Part shown: positions 8,125 to 11,238 of the stretch, one piece after another
How positions within the stretch are numbered: position 1 is the first letter of the stretch
Layout of the letters: each line of letters opens with the position of its first letter
NCBI RefSeq assembly: GCF_010093535.1
Contig: NW_022985176.1
Location: 318,332-329,569, forward strand
Length of the DNA stretch: 11,238 nt
Source: Lindgomyces ingoldianus
Taxonomy: Eukaryota; Ascomycota; Dothideomycetes; Pleosporales; Lindgomycetaceae
Direction of reading: 5' to 3'
Notes under the pieces: generated by a model
What the model was told of the DNA's origin: nothing
Seen by the model: only the letters and a program-made list of their open reading frames with translations
The model's database searches: none
Translations under genes and position numbers: made by a program

Positions 8125-8413
8125 TGTAATAGCATAGGGAAGGTAATAGATCTACATGTAGTATAAAACTACTTAGAAGCATATAAAAGTAGGTAGAGAC
8201 TTAGAAACCTAGAAATGCTATTAACACCTAAAGGCCTTATATAAAAAGATGTTAGAAAACTACTAAGCTAGCTAAGAGAAGAGGTGTAACTAAATACTTA
8301 GAGGAATAGAGGTATAGCAAGAGGCAGGGCTAGGTTAGAGCAGATACAAAGAATCTTTAGATATAAGGTTCGCTAGGTAACTTTGCATAGAACAATTCAA
8401 GCGAATTGTTATA
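8125..8413 (-). repeat. 5' LTR of gypsy C, heavily RIP-mutated
   Basis: The unit starts TGTAAT and ends GTTATA, each one transition away from the family termini TGTAAC and GTTACA, and aligns end to end with 1150-1429 and 4756-5045. It carries far more A/T changes than those copies. The near-terminal hairpin persists with perfect 8-bp arms at 8391-8398 and 8403-8410. The right side abuts another LTR fragment (8414-8531) directly, so gypsy C appears to have inserted into that LTR. Confidence 0.85.
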
Positions 8414-8531
8414 ATATAAGAGCGATAGATGTTAATAGAATTCTAAGGTTTCTAAGTCTCTACACGCTTTTATATGCCTTTAAGTAGATTCACACCGCAT
8501 TTAAACTAATTGTCTTGCCTATACTATTACA
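8414..8531 (+). repeat. Inverted LTR fragment (family positions 1-118)
   Basis: The reverse complement from 8531 begins TGTAATAGTATAGGCAAGAC and follows the family LTR base for base, apart from transitions, to about position 118, which abuts the gypsy C LTR at 8413. One edge is therefore a true LTR terminus and the other is the insertion boundary of gypsy C. It lies opposite in orientation to all other LTR copies here. Nested insertion explains both edges; an inversion inside one LTR is the alternative. Confidence 0.75.
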
Positions 8532-8544
8532 CACATTGTTACAA

Positions 8545-8728
8545 TCTATTAGCTTTGTAAAAAAGAATATTAGAAAACTACTAAGCTTACTAAAAAAAAA
8601 AGTGCAGCTAAGTAGTTAAAAATAAAAGTAGTGTAGAGAGTAGAGTAGAAGTAGAGTAGATACACAGTACCTTTAGATATAGATTTGTTAGGTAACTTTA
8701 AATAGAACAGTTTATGTAGATTGTTACA
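8545..8728 (-). repeat. LTR fragment, family positions about 103-280
   Basis: From 8545 the sequence follows the LTR from TCTATTAG (family CCTATAGG) through GAAAACTACTAAGC to the terminus GATTGTTACA at 8728. The first third of the LTR is missing, where the inverted fragment 8414-8531 begins; 8532-8544 cannot be assigned with confidence. It overlaps the inverted fragment by about 15 LTR positions. Confidence 0.75.
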
Positions 8729-9175
8729 AGAGTAGAGTTAAAGCAGATACATAGTACGTTTAGATATAGGTGTAAGAACAAAGCTCTATACTACAACGCT
8801 AATACAACTAGAAAGCTGTGAATAATTAGCTAACAGTTGATTTGCGTACATGGTAGTATATATACCTATCGCGTGTATGTAATGAGGTAGGCGCCCCGCC
8901 TGCCAAGCTGATACTATACGACTTTCCCCACTGTACCAAAAGATACGCACGAGAATACGTAAGCCTAGTATTCTCGCACAGTATAATATATATATAGATA
9001 ATGCTAGGGCTAGCACTAGCACTAGCGGTTGTCTCTAGTCTAGCCTAAACCTCTATAAGCGAGAGAAGGCCACGTGGTTGACTGTACTTACCTTGTTACA
9101 GTGTAAGAACTATCTTAGTCTTACAGTAGGTTTGTTAGGTAGCTTTAAATGGAATAATTTATGCAAATTGTTACA
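8729..9175 (-). repeat. Partial LTR (3' third) split by a 355-bp insertion
   Basis: The stretches 8729-8770 and 9131-9175 together match the last ~85 positions of the family LTR, ending AAATTGTTACA at 9175, and they parallel about 8640-8728 of the neighbouring copy. The stretch 8771-9130 is inserted between them. The left edge abuts the terminus of the previous LTR with no gap, which suggests either LTR-into-LTR insertion or a partial tandem duplication. Confidence 0.75.
8771..9125. mobile_element. LTR-like (or MITE-like) 355-bp insertion, little RIP damage
   Basis: It starts TGTAAG and ends CTTACA, and it is flanked by ATAGG (8766-8770) and GTAGG (9126-9130). That is a 5-bp duplication with one mismatch, or a perfect 4-bp TAGG if the element ends one base later. 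Removing it restores the LTR sequence seen uninterrupted at about 8685-8695, so the site is precise. TG...CA ends and a 5-bp duplication favour a solo LTR of a second family; a non-autonomous DNA element is possible. It holds TCA/TGA triplets and is less AT-rich than its host, a hairpin with 9-bp arms (8950-8958, 8968-8976) and a GCTAGCACTAGCACTAGCG run (about 9010-9027). I see no protein-coding gene in it. Confidence 0.7.
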
Positions 9176-9599
9176 CTAAGTACCCTAGGCTTAGCATAGG
9201 GTATATAGGCTTCTTAGCCTCTGTACATCTGCCTGTAACTTTAAGGTCCACTCTCTATTGTTATACTCCTCTATTCTACATTCTCTCTCTATGCTTTATA
9301 CTTTATACCTAATACCTCTTACATTATAAGCTTTTACATATCTTCTTAGAATAACTAGTCTATGTAGCGTAGCTTTAGAAGGCTTAATGGTATTAATTTT
9401 AATTATAACTAATTAATATCCTCTACTATGTAGCAAGGACCATACTATGCTAAGAAAAACTATAGATATCTACACTTTAAAATTGTTAATAACTACTTTT
9501 TTTTATGCTTAATTGTCTATTTTCTTCAACTTGCGTTGTGTACTATAGGTTTATCTTAATCTCTTACTATTGTAATAACAAATATTAACGTACCCTCTT
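9176..9599. other. AT-rich intergenic stretch without recognisable gene
   Basis: No frame of useful length and no match to the elements on the left is seen. It has a pyrimidine-rich run on the plus strand (about 9240-9330) and a small hairpin with 7-bp arms (9181-9187, 9197-9203). TCA/TGA are scarce here too, so it may be old mutated repeat sequence of an unrecognised kind. Confidence 0.6.
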
Positions 9600-9727
9600 T
9601 GTAAGCCCGACATGGCGCTTACGTACGACGGGTATACATACTATTCTGTACGCAAGATCAATTGTTGGTTGATTATTTGCACCTTTTTAGTTGTATTAGC
9701 GTAGTGGTACAGAGCTTCGTCCTTACA
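9600..9727. repeat. Truncated inverted relative of the 355-bp insertion
   Basis: The reverse complement from 9727 begins TGTAAGGACGAAGCTCTGTA and aligns with 8771-8900 (ACGCTAATACAACTA is identical in both) for about 125 bp before similarity fades near 9600. Only one true end is present. It gives a second, diverged copy and supports calling 8771-9125 a mobile unit. No target duplication could be assigned. Confidence 0.65.
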
Positions 9728-10340
9728 CTCTTGCGTAATAAGAAACTTTTAGTGCTAAGAAATATAAAGAGTACTTTAACCTTAAGGTACACAGACTCTG
9801 TACATACATTAATATTCTCTACAATTCTATACAAGTTGTATACTACAGCTATTTCTATATATTTAGATGCTCTCGCGTCTAAAAATTACGTTCGCGTTAT
9901 CGCCCTCGCGTTGAATTCGTGGATAGGCTCTTTTTGTAGCGTCGTAGATGTAAAGATGGGATAGTAGTTAGCATGGATAGCACTGAGAGCAAGGTTTCGG
10001 AGAAAGATAGGAGTGTATTGTAAGAGAGACGAATCGCTGCCAAGCCTCGCTTGTCAGGATTCATGCTTATATACGAAGCACAGGTCATGTGACCTCCAAA
10101 CAGGTCGGGTGAGACCATACTAGCCGGTTCTGGGGCATCCGGCCTTACAGTAGACTTCCTTTATAACAACATCACTATCAAGCTTTTACAGCTCTTAATA
10201 TTTATTAAAGGGTTTTATCTCAGCCTTAGAACTTTGCCAACATGCTGTCAAGTCATCATTGGCGGTATGTCTGCTGTCGCGCGCAAATTCATGCAGGGTC
10301 GCCACCCTGGTCGGTACCTCTGACCGGAGCAATTACTAAA
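9728..10340. other. Transition from AT-rich to balanced sequence, no recognised gene
   Basis: Up to about 9870 the sequence is AT-rich; from about 9880 CG and TCA/TGA become ordinary. No convincing coding frame, intron structure or RNA gene is seen. Small inverted repeats occur at 10083-10094 (GGTCA / TGACC) and at about 10294-10309 (CAGGGT / ACCCTG). It could include upstream or untranslated sequence of the TPR remnant that follows, but nothing shows that. Confidence 0.55.
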
Positions 10341-10421
10341 TCTGGCTAGTGCAATACGGCTCCATAGCTAATCATCACATCGTAAGAGCCACACCTGTGG
10401 CTGTGCACGGTCTTGGCAAGA

Positions 10422-10576
10422 GGCCCCCGCAAGCCCGCAACAAGGGCGCCATCTCTCTAATAGAAACATGCTTCCGGATGCACAAACGGACCCTTGGCCC
10501 TCATCACCCTGACACAGAGTCTTCACTTTGAACTTTGAACGAATGGCGAACAGAGAAGACAGAGATAGGGGTTTGA
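10422..10576 (+). pseudogene. C-terminal TPR remnant with in-frame stop
   Basis: In one plus-strand frame the peptide ARNKGAISLIETCFRMHKRT (about 10428-10490) is followed by LGPHHPDTESSL. This has the form of the final unit of fungal kinesin-light-chain-like TPR arrays (GR..EAI.LME.C...R...LGP.HPDT.SSL). A TGA at 10529-10531 then stops the frame, yet the same frame continues TLNEWRTEK to a second TGA at 10574-10576, and L-N-E-W is a typical ending of this protein group as I recall it. The stop therefore looks like a lesion, perhaps linked to the repeated CTTTGAA at 10525-10538. Upstream of about 10420 the TPR pattern is lost. It faces the minus-strand TPR gene. It is probably a decayed end of a similar gene. 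Confidence 0.6.
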
Positions 10577-10751
10577 TGCTGCTTTAGTTCATAGGACATA
10601 GAGCCAGTGTGAACATGGAACGGGTCGAGCTGTGTAAGCATGCGAAAGCATGATGGTGCGGTAATGAAAGGTGACCAAGCACCAGATATCGCCACCGCTA
10701 GCAGGGAGGATGGCCGACCCGTTATTACCGCATGGTTGTGAGGTGGCGAAT
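10577..10751. other. Spacer between the convergent TPR pieces
   Basis: This 175-bp stretch of balanced composition has no recognisable gene. It has two short inverted matches, AACGGGTCG / CGACCCGTT (10619-10627, 10713-10721) and GCGGTAAT / ATTACCGC (10657-10664, 10723-10730). They interleave rather than nest and could be chance. It would be the 3' region of both flanking pieces. Confidence 0.5.
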
Positions 10752-11238
10752 CTACAAGAGGTGAGTTGGTTCACGGTGAGGGCATAGAGTAGCCAAGGTT
10801 GTTGGACCGCAAGGCTGCGATCGAAATGTGAGTGCGAGGTTGGCCATACTACTCAGCGTGTCTGGATGCTCATCCCCAAGCACCCTCTTGAACGTCTCCA
10901 TCACTTGCACCTCCAGCTCTTCAGCCTCCTTGTACCCCCCCTTATTCCAAAACGTCGAGGCCAGGTTTGCCATGCTAGTCAGCGTGTCTAGATGCTCGCC
11001 CCCAAGCACCCTCTTTCTCGTCTCCATCACTTGCACCTCCAGCTCTTCAGCCTCCTTCCACCGCCCTTGGCTCCTATACGTCGACGCCAGGTTAGCCATG
11101 CTCATCAGCGTGGAAGGATGCTCCTCCCCAAGCACCCTCTTTCTCGTCTCCATCACTTGCACGTCCAGCTCTTCGGCCTCCTTCCACCGGCCTTGATTCC
11201 AAAACGTCGACGCCAGGTTGGCCATGCTGGTCAGCGTG
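10752..11238 (-). CDS. Kinesin-light-chain-like TPR repeat protein, C-terminal part, truncated
   Basis: The open frame runs in from the right edge (11226-11237 already read T-L-T-S in frame), so the methionine at 11225 is a repeat residue and the true start is outside. It contains three 42-residue units, each beginning MANLAST and including the helix pair ...EAEELxVQVMET.KRVLG.EH..TL.S (11100-11225, 10974-11099, 10848-10973). A fourth unit, MANLALTFRSQ, breaks off at about 10814 into an unrelated tail ending at the stop 10752-10754. These TPR units form helical hairpins that bind proteins. In Pezizomycotina they are commonly the sensor end of NLR-like proteins with NB-ARC and various N-terminal domains; none of those is in this window. 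The 126-bp DNA repeats are very similar and show no RIP. The abrupt tail suggests a rearranged or truncated 3' end. Confidence 0.8.
   Translation of the reverse strand, partial: TLTSMANLASTFWNQGRWKEAEELDVQVMETRKRVLGEEHPSTLMSMANLASTYRSQGRWKEAEELEVQVMETRKRVLGGEHLDTLTSMANLASTFWNKGGYKEAEELEVQVMETFKRVLGDEHPDTLSSMANLALTFRSQPCGPTTLATLCPHREPTHLL

Larger units (their letters stand above)
5217..8413 (-). mobile_element. Ty3/gypsy retrotransposon 'gypsy C', heavily RIP-mutated, interrupted by Y and cut by Z
   Basis: From its LTR at 8125-8413 the element reads leftward on the minus strand through a short leader into gag. Gag is split at 7547/5702 by transposon Y. The recognisable sequence stops at 5217, where transposon Z begins. 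Protease, polymerase and the other LTR are outside the window. Its LTR is more mutated than that of gypsy B, and the distance from LTR to capsid region is shorter (about 170 bp against about 600 bp), so the two copies may belong to different subfamilies or C may carry a deletion. Confidence 0.8.

Noticed and set aside
8181..8196. TATAAAA-like promoter box in the LTRs
   Set aside because: The least mutated copy reads CATATGGGAG at this place, so the TATA-like string is a product of G-to-A change rather than a conserved promoter.
8786..9022. 78-residue minus-strand open frame in the 355-bp insertion
   Set aside because: It would need a GTG start, not expected for a fungal nuclear gene, and its similarity to the frame at 9662 is explained by the shared repeat DNA.
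9662..9964. 100-residue plus-strand open frame
   Set aside because: It would need a TTG start, begins inside the truncated repeat copy and runs into unrelated DNA; no domain is visible.
9897..10118. 73-residue minus-strand open frame
   Set aside because: No recognisable motif, and it straddles the composition change; too little to call a gene.
10143..10153. CCTTACAGTAG resembling the right end of the 355-bp insertion
   Set aside because: The match is about 10 bases with no similarity in adjoining sequence; treated as chance.
10504..10774. Two overlapping minus-strand open frames (10504-10695 and 10589-10774)
   Set aside because: They overlap in different frames and run antisense to or downstream of the TPR pieces without TPR-like residues; likely chance.
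10828..11196. 122-residue plus-strand open frame
   Set aside because: It is the antisense shadow of the TPR array; its Ser/Thr/Cys-rich repeats simply mirror the 126-bp coding repeats.
1..11238. CRISPR arrays, tRNA or rRNA genes, bacterial-type operons
   Set aside because: No regularly spaced repeats with unique spacers, no cloverleaf with a convincing anticodon arm and T-loop, and no rRNA-like sequence were seen; the direct repeats present are TIR motifs, LTRs and TPR codons.

Overview
The window looks like part of a filamentous ascomycete (Pezizomycotina) genome. The left ~9.2 kb (1-9175) is very AT-rich, full of TAA/TAG stops, and built from transposons degraded in the way repeat-induced point mutation (RIP) degrades them: C:G to T:A changes, with TCA and its complement TGA almost absent. 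The right end (about 9.9-11.2 kb) has balanced composition and holds pieces of fungal kinesin-light-chain-like TPR genes. I see no intact gene for any mobile-element protein. The only open coding region I trust is the partial TPR gene on the minus strand at the right edge.

Layout of 1-9175, read as nested insertions. The outer element is a Ty3/gypsy LTR retrotransposon ('gypsy C', minus strand): 5' LTR 8125-8413, gag in two halves (7547-7951 and 5217-5702). Its gag is split by a Fot1/pogo-like DNA transposon ('Y', 5705-7544, TA target duplication). It is cut again at 5215 by a second Fot1-like element ('Z'), of which only the end, 5046-5214, is in the window. Z was invaded by a second gypsy copy ('gypsy B', minus strand): 5' LTR 4756-5045, gag with a CCHC knuckle at about 3300-4374, protease near 2840, reverse transcriptase at 334-975. 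Gypsy B is itself interrupted by a third Fot1-like element ('element 1', 978-2394) and by a fourth ('X', 1-331, running off the left edge). Element 1 contains a clean 280-bp solo LTR (1150-1429) of the same gypsy LTR family, with a perfect 5-bp target duplication. That gives at least five levels: gypsy C, Z, gypsy B, element 1, solo LTR.

To the right of gypsy C lie three more LTR pieces of the family (8414-8531 inverted, 8545-8728, and 8729-9175). The last is split by a 355-bp, much less mutated LTR-like insertion (8771-9125). A truncated inverted relative of that insertion ends at 9727. From 9176 to about 10340 I see no gene; composition changes from AT-rich to balanced around 9.87-9.95 kb.

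The right end carries two TPR pieces facing each other: a plus-strand C-terminal TPR remnant with an in-frame stop (10422-10576), and a minus-strand array of three 42-residue TPR units that loses its repeat pattern at 10814 and ends at 10752. In fungi such arrays usually belong to NLR-like (NB-ARC/TPR) proteins, but no nucleotide-binding or effector domain is inside this window.

All family calls come from reading decayed frames by eye; no database search was run. I did not find a clearly new biological system. The most informative signals are the TCA/TGA depletion, the nesting with graded RIP damage, the shared 17-bp repeat architecture of the transposon termini, and two LTR insertions at nearly the same spot in related transposases.
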